This document shows positions 49,044 to 59,439 of a DNA stretch of 64,000 nt, in pieces. Within the stretch, counting starts at the first letter, position 1, and every line of letters starts with the position of its first letter. Origin of the DNA: Gyrodactylus bullatarudis (taxonomy: Eukaryota > Platyhelminthes > Monogenea > Gyrodactylidea > Gyrodactylidae); assembly GCA_012064415.1 (NCBI GenBank), contig SSNU01000055.1:558001-622000 (forward strand), written 5' to 3'. The notes beneath the pieces were generated by a model. That model searched no databases. It saw nothing but the letters and a program-made list of their open reading frames with translations, and had not been told where the DNA came from. The position numbers and the translations under genes are program-made.

Positions 49044-50178
49044 TTAGAATTTATTAAGATTTTCATCCATAGAGATAAGAGTCTTCTTCAAACTGGGCGA
49101 TAAGGCTCCACGATGATTCAATTGCCATTGAGCCAACTCGAAACAGACGCTAGCAGCATCCAGGGATAGACTAGAGAAATTTCAAGAATAAATTTTGACA
49201 TGAAATGAAATTCTGTCCAAGATACTCACCGTGCATGTTGCCTGCGTAATTTGGCAATGACATTTCTATTACTCTGGTACGAGTTTTCTCCTGATTCGAA
49301 TCCTGAAGATTTGCTATTCAAGTTTCTTGGTGATCCTTCATCACGTGTTGAAGTTGTATTATTATACAATGACTGATTAGAAAAGCTAGAGATTATAAAT
49401 TCGATTAAATTCAATTTGAAAAGAATAGAAATATTCAACATGAAAATTCACTTACAATTCTGTCAAAATTTTCATTCTCTGATTGGTTGAATCACTGTAG
49501 GTGAAAAAATCATGATGTTAAAACAGTTTTCAACTTGTCCTTCAAATTACTTACAAAGATTTCTTGGTCAACTTGAGAAAATCAGTATCAACACTTCTGT
49601 AGGGTTAATAATTATTCAAAAACTTGTTACAATGATGCATACTATACATTGTATAGTCGAGAAACTTACGCTAGGGCAGCTAGATCACGTTCAATATCAC
49701 TGGTGAGATTTTGTTCCTTGAAGGTAACATCATTTAGTATTCCATAATCAATGGATGGTTTTGTTGAAAGATCGATATCATTAATGGGAGTGGAAAAGGC
49801 TTTGAGTCCAGATAGACAAAATGCGGAAGCTCTAGTTACATTATCTGATTCACTGTTAAAGAAACAAAATCTTATTTCGGTCAAAATTAGCTTCCAATAG
49901 TCAACATTCTTCTCAAGAATAAGTGTTGGAAGGATTCTTGGAATAGACAGGTTATATTCTTGCGAAAGTGTGTGAAGAATTAAAGAGAGATTGACGACTG
50001 ATTCATAATAACTTCTTGAAGGATAGCCTATTTCATTGTTATAACCGATAACATGGAAATAGATAAGACTAAAAAAGTCTGGATTAAGATCCTTCTCTGA
50101 AGTAATGGTCAATTCACTCTTTATTCTATTAGAAATGAAAGTGATGAGCAATTCAAGTTTCTTATCCTGAAAATTCAT
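49044..50178 (-). CDS. Unrecognised protein, five exons
   Basis: Exons 50178-49670, 49596-49555, 49494-49456, 49385-49230, 49170-49044 give 290 aa; all phases agree and introns are 59 to 73 nt with GT/AG ends. The first about 135 residues look all-alpha (KKLELLITFISNRIKSELTI, VNLSLILHTLSQ, DYWKLILTEIRFCFFN). A polar, low-complexity middle (NNTTSTRDEGSPRNLNSKSS) precedes a helical end (RRQHARLSLDAASVCFELAQ). No membrane segment or signal peptide. I do not recognise the family. Confidence 0.7.
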
Positions 50179-50501
50179 TCATGCAAAATTATTGAATTCT
50201 TCAAATTCAACTAGAAGAATTAATCAAAACAAATAGTTTTTTGGAAAAAATTTTAAAACAAGAGAGAAAAATGAATATGAATTACTTTTGAATCGATATT
50301 TACATTTATTTTGAAAAAATCAGCATTCTTTGACTTAGAAAACGTTTTAAAAATCTTTCATTTGTACCTAAATTCTATTTATTGCAAAAATATTTTTTCG
50401 CAATATGAAAACATAAATGCAGTTACAGTCCATATAAAAGCAAGCTGTACAAATTAACTAATCTTTTATCTTGTTACGGTAGTTGATTAAGTAAGGAAGC
50501 A
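50179..50501. other. Spacer upstream of the micropeptide genes
   Basis: 323 bp containing the start region of the minus-strand gene and the TATA box of the first micropeptide gene (50433-50440). Nothing else recognised. Confidence 0.5.
50433..50440 (+). promoter_or_regulatory. TATA box of micropeptide gene 1
   Basis: TATAAAAG, a canonical TATA box, 62 nt upstream of the ATG at 50502. A start about 30 nt downstream would give a short leader of roughly 35 nt. Confidence 0.6.
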
Positions 50502-50600
50502 ATGGCCTGTTTATTTTCTTTGTTATGCTACATGAATCAAAGATTCGAAGATGAAGGAGGTGACGTTGGCTACTACAGAAGAATTGGAATTCGTCAATAA
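50502..50600 (+). CDS. 32-residue micropeptide, copy 1
   Basis: ATG to TAA in one frame: MACLFSLLCYMNQRFEDEGG followed by DVGYYRRIGIRQ. An in-frame stop precedes the ATG. The N-terminus is hydrophobic, the C-terminus basic. The stop codon is part of an AATAAA polyadenylation signal (50597-50602). A second gene of the same length 313 bp downstream encodes a clearly related peptide, so the frame is under constraint. I know no family for it. It may be a small secreted, membrane or regulatory peptide. Confidence 0.72.
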   Translation: MACLFSLLCYMNQRFEDEGGDVGYYRRIGIRQ

Positions 50601-50814
50601 AATTTTTCTAGTCAATTATTTGATATTCTTTAAATAAATACTTTTTATCCAAATTTTAAAAAATCATGTTTTTTTAATCAAAAAATGACGATCGTAACCT
50701 CAATTAATGGAATAATAAATTTTTGAACTCTCTTGACCCCATGCCATAAGTCACGCATTTAGAAATGCTTATTTAAGTCCAAATACGTAGCCCATTGTAT
50801 CGAAATAAAATCTA

Positions 50815-50913
50815 ATGGCTGCATTGTTCGGTTTACTTGCCTTTATGAATGGATACTGGGAAGATCAAGGTGGTGACGTTGGCTACTACAGAAGAATTGG
50901 AATTCGTCAATAG
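50815..50913 (+). CDS. 32-residue micropeptide, copy 2
   Basis: MAALFGLLAFMNGYWEDQGG followed by DVGYYRRIGIRQ, then TAG; 32 aa, same length as copy 1. Shared pattern: MA-x-LF-x-LL-x-x-MN-x-x-x-ED-x-GGDVGYYRRIGIRQ. The 41 nt of 50872-50912 are identical to 50559-50599, including all synonymous positions, while the first half differs at about half its residues. A TATTTAA motif lies near 50770 and AATAAA at 50932-50937. In-frame stop (TAA) two codons upstream of the ATG. Confidence 0.72.
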   Translation: MAALFGLLAFMNGYWEDQGGDVGYYRRIGIRQ

Positions 50914-51748
50914 AAAGAAAACTATAGATAAAATAAAAAGATTTTTTTATTATCAATTTTTATTTTTAATAAGATGTCATATCCGAATTTTACATGGCGG
51001 CACATAGAGGGCCTCTGATAATAATTTCATACCGACGACAACGTTTGATGACTTTAAAGAACTATCGTCATAGTATTTTGTCCGTTCGCTGTCATTACTT
51101 GTGGTCATACATGATTTCGAGGATTTACTGCGAAGCAGACCCATCAATTGATAGACGTGTACAGTCTCCTTCTGCTTACTTCTTATGTAAAATTATTCAA
51201 ATGATTTGAATATATTAGATAATTTCATCATTATTAGACTCTGATTAGAGCAATGAGAGTAAACTCTAATTTTATTGGTCATTTTTATGACCAGATTAAC
51301 GTAGTAGAAATTATTTCAATGAACGTAAATACAATATGATTTCAGTACGTTGTTTGATACTACAAATCATTGAGCATTAAAATATTATTTGATTAGAATA
51401 TGCATTTTTGCTAATCTTACTTGAAAAGATTGCATGGGTCTTTTCAGAGTTCATATAGTTTCTGATGATCTTTTTCTTCTCATTAACTGATAAAAGATTC
51501 AAAAACATGCAGGAGTTAAATTTTTTTCATTTTTAATTTACACAATTTTTTTCAATGAATTGATGAATCATTAGTATCGAATAATTTGAAAATGTAGATT
51601 TTTATGCCTACTCAAGGGTGTCATTGAGAAGAATAATTTCATTTTGATAAAAAAAATCTATCAATTTCGTCATAGATATATTAAAATGTAAAAATATTTA
51701 AAGGATAGATTATTAAAATTTCAATGTAAAAAGTTTGCTCAGACGGAA
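50914..51748. other. Spacer with a possible small minus-strand gene
   Basis: 835 bp. Apart from the possible small frame at 50977-51144 (listed separately) it is AT-rich with no recognisable element. Confidence 0.45.
50977..51144 (-). CDS. Possible 55-residue protein
   Basis: A minus-strand frame MGLLRSKSSKSCMTTSNDSE... ending in PPCKIRI in a stretch that is clearly less AT-rich than its flanks. Composition is Ser/Lys-rich and plausible for protein. A competing plus-strand frame (50994-51209) is rich in Arg, Tyr and Cys and looks like a shadow. Gly2 could be myristoylated. No family recognised. Confidence 0.3.
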   Translation of the reverse strand: MGLLRSKSSKSCMTTSNDSERTKYYDDSSLKSSNVVVGMKLLSEALYVPPCKIRI

Positions 51749-52849
51749 ATGATTAGCTGTGAAAGTGAATACCTTCGTCAATATCTAGAAGTTAATTGTA
51801 TCTCGGCAAGAGCAGAGTTCCTCACCCCTAGAAAAAGGCTCGATGACCTGGAGGTGTATTTCGGTCAGGTCTTTAATCCTCTCCTGGTCGGTCAACTTCT
51901 GAGAGAACATGACAAGGCCTTTTTGTTGGTAGATAACCTGTACCAAAGTGAATTAGACCGGGACTTGATCCTGGAAAAGACCCTTCCAATCTCTGAGATT
52001 CTCTACTTTCTTTGCTCCAAAGGGGTGGAGATGTACGAGTTTGAGGAATGGTGGAAGTTCCTCCTATGCTATGCTCTGAGAGCGGCTAGTCCAAGCCAAA
52101 AGACTGTGATCATGGAGGGAATTTATGATCTAGTCTATAGAAAAAACTGGAATGTTGACAGGGTCATGTTTGATCAGTTTCTGTGTTGCCTCATTCGACA
52201 TTTATGGCTGGGAAGAAATGAAATCTTTTTCCTTGTCAATAGTCTAGAAGTATTGCTCAAGGATGAGAAGAAGACTTATCTAAATTTTCCCCAGATAAAA
52301 CAATTCAATAAGCATCGTTACGTGCGTCTATTCAACACGAGCACATGTTACTTTCTCGAAAGGTTCACTGGTCAACAGCGAATTGACCAACTTGATTGCG
52401 CCATGCAAATAAATGATGAAAATACGAGTTATCAGTCTTTTTTGAGAAAGATTCTTGTCTCGAGAAAGAGTTTAGAATTCAAAAAGTCAAAGTTGAATAT
52501 GCTAGCCCTGAGAAGCCTAAAACTTTTGTGCGGGAGTAACCGAGAAAAAATGTATCAATATTTTAATCTTTTCAACTTTGTTGTATCAGTGAAATCCTTT
52601 TTGACTAATAAGAAGCTCTTGGTGTTGATGCGAGACAATTTGCATTGGAATGAACATTTTCAAAAAGATGAAAATTTCATTTTTCAGTTAATACATTTGA
52701 ATATGAGGTATTGTGGACATGAATTATTCGATATTATGAGACAGTTGAGTAAATTCATTGGATTACCCCTTAATTTACTAACAAATCAATCATTCTTGTA
52801 CCAAAAAAGTTGTTTTTATTATACCCCTACTACTTTCAAGTATATATAA
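51749..52849 (+). CDS. Unrecognised 366-residue protein, single exon
   Basis: An intron-free frame from ATG to TAA, followed by AATAAA at about 52854. The protein looks wholly alpha-helical with aromatic-rich segments (YEFEEWWKFLLCYALRAAS, FDQFLCCLIRHLWLGRNEIF, ALRSLKLLCGSNREKMYQYF) and no signal peptide or clear membrane helix. The first half is richer in GC than the second. It might be an old retrocopy or a lineage-specific gene; I recognise no domain. Confidence 0.75.
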   Translation: MISCESEYLRQYLEVNCISARAEFLTPRKRLDDLEVYFGQVFNPLLVGQLLREHDKAFLLVDNLYQSELDRDLILEKTLPISEILYFLCSKGVEMYEFEEWWKFLLCYALRAASPSQKTVIMEGIYDLVYRKNWNVDRVMFDQFLCCLIRHLWLGRNEIFFLVNSLEVLLKDEKKTYLNFPQIKQFNKHRYVRLFNTSTCYFLERFTGQQRIDQLDCAMQINDENTSYQSFLRKILVSRKSLEFKKSKLNMLALRSLKLLCGSNREKMYQYFNLFNFVVSVKSFLTNKKLLVLMRDNLHWNEHFQKDENFIFQLIHLNMRYCGHELFDIMRQLSKFIGLPLNLLTNQSFLYQKSCFYYTPTTFKYI

Positions 52850-53052
52850 TTATAATAAAAAAAGCTATTTAATGTATATCATACAACTCAGCAATTGATT
52901 TTTCTTTTTTCCATGAATCATGGACCATGATTGAATTTTAAATGCTTAACATTTGTACTAGATTTAACCAAACAATTTTTACAAATCATGACTTCTGCGA
53001 TTGTCAAAAATTTCCTCGTTTTAATTAATTGACGTTTCAAAGACAATCAAAT

Positions 53053-56000
53053 ATGGCTCAGGCACCACCTCCGTACCCTTCAGACTACCAAGGTACTGTT
53101 TTCAGCTGGATTTTATTAAAATTATCATTTAAAAATTTACTTTTATCTCTAGGCTATCCACAAGCTCCTCCATATCCATCTGGAAATCCTGGTGAGTTAC
53201 TATTAATAACTTTTCCCATGAAACCAAGTCATTCAAATGTTTCCTGAGCCTCACTAAAATGTATGATTCCTGTTTATTTCGACACTCACTCTAAACTATT
53301 AGTTAATTAGCTTTAAAATATTCTAGAAACTACAATTAATTAGAGAGAGTAGATATATTTCATTGGATGATTTTTGTGTGTTATTGAGCTTGAAATATTT
53401 CTCTTCGCTCATCACCATTGAAGCTATAGAGAGATCGATAATTTTTTTGTATAGAAACCCTGAGTAGAATAAGACGTAAGATGTAATAACTCTCTTATTT
53501 TATTCTCTCTAATAAACTATCATACCAAAGTCTCCTCCATCCAATTATTTTTCATCAGCAGAAAAGAGACTCCTACCAGTTATTGTTTTTTTACTAACTG
53601 TCGTTTTGCCATCATTTCGGATTTATTTTCTCGAATATATATATACACCAGAAATTCAATAAACCTTTTTCTCAATAAATAATGTCTTCAGGTTATCCAC
53701 CACAGGGATATCCCCAACAACCTGGTTATCCTTCTCAGCCTGGTTATCCCCCACAGCCAACGTATCCGCCACAGCCTAGTGGTTATCCACCTCAACCCAG
53801 TGGATTACCAGTTAGTAAGTCGAATGGAATAATTTCATATTCAATAAACTTGTTTTTTAAATGTGCTCACAAATTCTGTTATTTACGGTAACCAAAACTA
53901 TGAATTATTCTTGTCTAAAATCTAAAGACCCATATATTGGTTGTAAGTTGATCACAATTGCTTTTCCATTAAATTATTTCATTGATTTTGAATTTCGTGC
54001 TGTTCTCTTGTTTCAATGTTTTTTACACGATTAATTACAATTGGAAAAACACCATAATACTTGATAATAATAATACGGCTATAAAAATAGAAATATAATC
54101 AAATCTTACTTTTTTTAGATCCTCCATATGGAGATAATGATTTCGCTGCGGCCGACTTTACGGACAAAAAAACTAGGAGTCGTTTTGTCAAGAAAGTCTA
54201 TCTCATCCTCACGATGCAACTTTTGATCACTTTTGGAGTTATAAGCGCTTTTCAATTCTCGTAAGTGTACCAAAAAATTACGAAAAATCATCAAAATACG
54301 TTGTGCAGGTTTTCTTAAAAAATAAAAGCTACAATATTTGATAGTAGAATTGGGAAACTTGACTCTAATTTTGAGTCCAATACACTTTGTGATAACTATC
54401 AATTATTCTACTTTTAGGGATACACTGAAAAGTTGGATAATAAAATCACGCTGGCTCTACTATGTTTCATTGTAAGTTTGAATGGAAATTTCATTTTTGT
54501 CTCATACAATTTACGCAGTAATTTTCATCCCCTGAAGTGCCGTCTTCTTTGGTACCTACATTGCTTTGGTCTGTTGTCAAAAGATTCGTCGCAAGACTCC
54601 ATACAACTACATTTTCCTACTCGTCTTGACTCTCGCCTTTTCTCTCATGTGCGGAACCATTACTGCATTCAACAAGACAGAATCAGTTCTCATTGCTGTA
54701 GCCATTACTGTTGGGATAACTGCATTTGTCACATTTCTCGCCGCTTGCACTCCCATTGACTTTACAAAGTGTGCATTCTTTCTGGCCATTGCTGGAATGG
54801 TGTTTTTCCTCTTTGGCATCGCCATTACCATCGTCTACTTTATCAGCTCTGTGGATAATCGAACCAAAAGAGTTAGTTTCTCTATAAACTTTATTTTTTC
54901 CCTATTTTCCAATCACTACACGTGTGATATATCCCTTGATAGCACATCTATAAAAATATAAAAGTAATTATTATTTTTTTTGCGTTTCCCTGGTAAATCG
55001 TTTCTTACACTAGTCTGGTAAATTTTTTATTCTTGTTTATCAAATCAATTGCTGCAAATCGCACTTGGTAAAAGTTAACCCCTATATTCACCAAGCATAA
55101 GGTATGAGTTTGAATTTAATGAATATGCTTCCTTTCGAAACATAATTCCTGTGTCAAGTTGCATTAATTTGCTTGATTCTATCGTAATACATAACTGAGA
55201 TATTCAAGATTTAGTAGAAAATAAAGAGGGGGATCCAATAGAAAAGTTTAAGGTGTATTACCAAGTTTAGTTTACGATTTCTATCGATTTGGTCCATTTT
55301 TGTATTGGTGCACTTTTTCTCATGTAACTGCACTCTCTACATCATCAAAAAAAGAATGTAATTTTTGTCTAAATTCTATTAGTAAACCACAATCTCTACT
55401 TTTATTTTTTCTATTGTTAAATATACACCTACATGATTCATTCGATGAGGTTTAGTTTTTATTAATTTTATCTTCCTGACAAGGTACACGTGCTATACAG
55501 TCTTATATATATCGAAAAGTTAGAGAGAAGACTCAGCTCGTATACCTAATTTATTAGTTAGTAAAGAAACAATCCAATCATGTATTGAGATTCTTTACCA
55601 GAGTTGTGGAGAGCATTAAAAAACCTTGGGGTTTTTCATCAAAATAATATCAATAAACTAATATAACTTCTGATTGAGACATTTTCATCATACTAATTAT
55701 TGATTTTTTTCTCTTCTTTCCAGCTACTATCAGTTGTCTATGCTGGAATAGGATCATTCCTTTTCTCCATGGTAAGTTTGATTTTTTTTCATATAAAAAT
55801 ATTTTACTCTTCACTTTCTAATTCCGTTATTCTTCCACACCCCCCTCTCTCTTGTGAAATAAATTGGTTGGCCAATCATTGTTTTTTGTTAAAATTCGTA
55901 GTGATTAATTTAAACTCGATTGACTTTAAATTAGTTATAACTAGGGACATTCAATGGGTCAAAGATGGCAACTTTTAGTAATTTTGCATAGTTCCAAAAT

Positions 56001-58732
56001 ATACACACTTGGATCTTCAAATGGTCTTGATACTCCCAAAAAAACTATCGTTAATCTAGGGAAATATTTAACCAATGAAATTAGATTTACATCATCCCTT
56101 TAACAAGAGGGGGGATGTATGGGGAAAAGACCTTTGATTAACCTTACATGTTATTGTCACTTTTTGTGTTTAATCAATTCCTAACCCCAGAGTGTTTGGG
56201 TCTTTATCAATCACTGTATTGATTTATTTTTTTGTGCACAACATTTTTTTACTTGTTATAAAAATTGTTTGTTTCTTGGTGATAACTGAAATTGAATTTT
56301 CTAATTCATTCTTGTTGTGTATACAAACTCGTATCGATTTAACCCAGTTCAACTAGATAGCCAGACAGACTTTGAATAGGTTGAGTTCCATGTATCACTT
56401 TGAAAATTATATATAAACCTAGTTGACATGAAAATGAGAATTTTTCTTCGGATTCACAGAAAAAAATTATTTTTTGAACTCCAAATGGAATGAGCTAATA
56501 AGTTGTTGATATTCAAGAAACAATTCCGAAAAAAATTCAATCTTACCAAAATTAGGCCAATTTTTGGATTTCGAAAATGTACAAAATTTCCACTTTTTCA
56601 ACTTTAGAACAAAAAATTTTCATCGATTTTGATAATTCAAAGCAGTTAAGACTGATATTTAGGGTTCAACATTGAACGAAGAATTCGAATTCACCTGCAG
56701 AAGTTCACTGAAATTCGTCATTACTGTGGGAAATCGAACCATTTGAATTTTTCGATTATCACGAAGGCAAATTATCCAGAATCTGCAAGTTTTACTTTTT
56801 CTCGGAAACTCTAAGATCTTCACTATCTCTATGACTAAATTCGAATTCTTCGTTCAATGTTGAACCCTAAATATCAGTCTTAACTGCTTTGAATTATCAA
56901 AATCGATGAAAATTTTTTGTTCTAAAGTTAAAAAAGTGGAAATTTTGTACATTTTCGAAATCCAAAAATTGGCCTAATTTTGGTAAGATTGAATTTTTTT
57001 CGGAAATGTTTCTTGAATATCAACAACTTATTAGCTCATTCCATTTGAAGTTCAAAAAATAATTTTTTTCTGTGAATCCGAAGAAAAATATCGAGTTTTT
57101 TGTAAGAATAGTAAATTCTCATTTTCATGTCAATTAGGCTTAATTGACAATGAAAATAATGCAGCACGTACGCATTATTACTTTCGGCCATTTCTCATCT
57201 AATTATAATTATGGGGTGTTTGCAAAATTGGTGACTTGGACCTTCCCATTTACAGATTTGGTGACAGTGGTAGGTCAAATTACAATTTTGGTTACTTTTT
57301 TACATTGGATTTGAGGACCCCTAAAATTTAAATCACTTTTGGTTCCTTTTTTTAATACAAAATTTTGAATATAGATGGCTGTTTAAGTTTATTCCTGTGT
57401 GTTTTTATTCAGGGCTATTCCTAAGTACTGATTTGTAATGCGTCGAATTTGGTGAAGTCGATTCAATCCAGTTAAACATTTTCACCTAGGTATACCAAAA
57501 ACTAAGTCCACTACTTCTAAGTAGATGATGATTCTTCTATTATAATTTATGATATTTTGAATTAATTAGGAAAATTAACTTTATTTAAATTCGAGTAAAC
57601 ATAAATCAGTACTTAGGAATAGCACTGAATAAAAACACACATGAATCAATTTAAACAGCCATCAAAAACAGATTGTACAAGATTGTAACCATAATTGCAA
57701 AATAAAAATCATTCAGCATAGGGAGGACTAACCATGACTGCAATTATTTAATTTCAACACACAGGAATAAACTTAAACAGCCATCTATATTCAAAATTTT
57801 GTATTAAAAAAAGGAACCAAAAGTGATTTAAATTTTAGGGGTCCTCAAATCCAATGTAAAAAAGTAACCAAAATTGTAATTTGACCTACCACTGTCACCA
57901 AATCTGTAAATGGGAAGGTCCAAGTCACCAATTTTGCAAATACCCCTTATAATTATATAATGCTGTAATTTATCTTTTCCAGTATTTGGCTTTTGATACC
58001 CAAAAGGTTCTTGGTAATAGACAACTAGTCTTGTCCGAAGAGGACTACATCAGCGGTGTCCTTGAACTCTACATGGATATAATGAATATATTCCTGATGG
58101 TCTTGAGGCTAGTCAACTTTGCCCGAGATAACTAACTAACTAACTAACTAGAGAATCCAATCAAAAACTCGCTTGAGTCACTAAATACATACATACTATT
58201 CTATGCGTATAGATGAAAGAGAAAGAACACTTTTTATTATTAATAAAACTCATGGTATAATTCAAAGATTTATTTGATTTGGAAATACCTTCTTCCTCCA
58301 GTGGGTGCTATTAACTAACTAAAAGATTTTATGCTTAATTCATATATTGCATTACGACAAATTGATATATATCTTGTTTATTTTAATTTCATTGGAAAAA
58401 TTTTTGATTTTAAATACACACAATTTCAAAAAATCTATGCATACTCATTATTTTCATATTGTTTATATACCAATTATTTCAGAGATTAATTTCATTCTTA
58501 ACTGGGTGTCACCATGCAAAAATTAAAAGATTTTACCAAACTACTTTAAAGTGATTTAATACCATTTTTGTATAAATTCAATTAGTATCTCGCATACAAC
58601 ACGCAAATGGTCCTCGGAAATAAAAGTTACGCAATGAGTGTTGAGGACTACATTAATGGTGCTCTATCCTTGTACCTGGATATCATGAATATCTTCTTGA
58701 GCGTCTTGAATCTAGTGAGCTATTTCAGATGA
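53053..58732 (+). CDS. Lifeguard/TMBIM (BAX-inhibitor-1 family) protein with two last exons
   Basis: Seven-helix ER/Golgi membrane protein; relatives modulate calcium leak and cell death. Exons 53053-53092, 53153-53191, 53692-53814, 54119-54260, 54418-54471, 54538-54871, 55724-55771, then either 57983-58135 (8a) or 58586-58732 (8b); 310 or 308 aa. The N-terminus is a Pro/Gly/Tyr/Gln repeat (GYPPQ type) as in GRINA/LFG1. Family blocks: RFVKKVYLILTMQLLITFGV, YYVSFAVFFGTYIALVCC, LACTPIDFTKC-like AACTPIDFTKCAFFL, SVVYAGIGSFLFSM, and in each last exon YLA-[FY]-[DN]-TQ-x-VLGN ... EDYI-x-G-x-L-x-LY-[ML]-DIMNIF. A 12-nt in-frame microexon near 53928 is possible but unproven. Confidence 0.93.
56418..57138. 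mobile_element. Long foldback element F2 (721 bp)
   Basis: Near-perfect inverted arms of about 280 nt: CCTAGTTGACATGAAAATGA on the left against TCATTTTCATGTCAATTAGG on the right; inner CCAAAATTAGGCCAATTTTTGG is matched by CCAAAAATTGGCCTAATTTTGG; and TCAACATTGAACGAAGAATTC by GAATTCTTCGTTCAATGTTGA. The loop is about 150 nt. It lies in the TMBIM intron before exon 8a. The high arm identity suggests a young insertion. A diverged relative is at 36290-36860. Confidence 0.9.
57212..57947. mobile_element. Foldback element (736 bp) with 8-bp target duplication
   Basis: Flanked by TATAATTA on both sides (57204-57211, 57948-57955). Ends TGGGGTGTTTGCAAAATTGG and CCAATTTTGCAAATACCCCT are inverted. Pairing extends over 200 nt (GACCTTCCCATTTACAGATT / AATCTGTAAATGGGAAGGTC) and again nearer the centre (CTATTCCTAAGTACTGATTT / AAATCAGTACTTAGGAATAG). 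It is 73 bp from the F2 element and 35 bp before exon 8a of the TMBIM gene. Confidence 0.9.
58131..58150 (+). repeat. (AACT)5 microsatellite after exon 8a stop
   Basis: Tandem AACT units begin in the last two codons of exon 8a (GATAACTAA) and continue past the stop, so in-frame or out-of-frame stops recur (TAA then TAG). Confidence 0.7.
58586..58732 (+). other. Alternative last exon 8b of the TMBIM gene
   Basis: Acceptor TTCAATTAG at 58585, same phase 0 as exon 8a, 48 codons plus TGA. It replaces the final helix with NTQMVLGNKSYAMSVEDYIN ... NLVSYFR, about 50% identical to 8a by eye. It lies 450 bp after the stop of exon 8a and is too well conserved to be a decayed copy. Confidence 0.85.
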
Positions 58733-59439
58733 AGCCATCATCGAAATGTTTGCCTCAAATAAAAAACATGATCACAATTATTTCTCTTGAACTATCATTT
58801 CATCTAAATAATTATGCGTAGTAGGAAAAGACATAGTTTTTGAATTTTTGAATTTATGTTTTCATTTGATAAGAGAGAGAAAAAAATATTAAATTTTATT
58901 TCAGATATGCATAATTTCAGTTTTTCAAATTTACGCCATCACTTTCCTGTGAATTTTACTATGCGAAATGATAAATACTGGGATTTATGCATATCAGAAC
59001 ATTTATAAATTCAGTTTTCGAAAACGGCGATTACAATAGAAAAGTATTCGAGGAAAAATATTGAAGATTCAAACAAGAAAACTATCACGATCGATAATTG
59101 CACGGATAGTTTCCGCTAGTCTACTCAATGGTTTCGCATAATTTTCATTTCAAATCTAGGCTGATTGTGTGATAATTTGATGAATTTATTTACACAAAGT
59201 AACTTAGATCATTTGATAAGAGATTTCACACTACGAATAATTGATCTGGTTTTTTGCATATATGCAGCTATTTATAGAGAAGATTCATTTCTGTATTTGG
59301 TTAAAAAACGGTATTCGAAACAGGGATCTATGTATTCTCAGTGAAGATGAAAGAGTAGAGAAATCTATAGTTTTATTGAAAAGAGTTGAGTTAAAGTACA
59401 AAAACCAATGAGGAATAATGAATTGCGGAGTAAAACAAA
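58733..59439. other. Region after the TMBIM gene
   Basis: About 700 bp with F3 repeat (58845-59040, same orientation as 18880-19140); otherwise AT-rich with no gene recognised. Confidence 0.5.

Noticed and set aside
53928..53939. 12-nt microexon in the TMBIM gene
   Set aside because: It would fit the frame, but the direct join of exons 3 and 4 is equally good and nothing else supports it.
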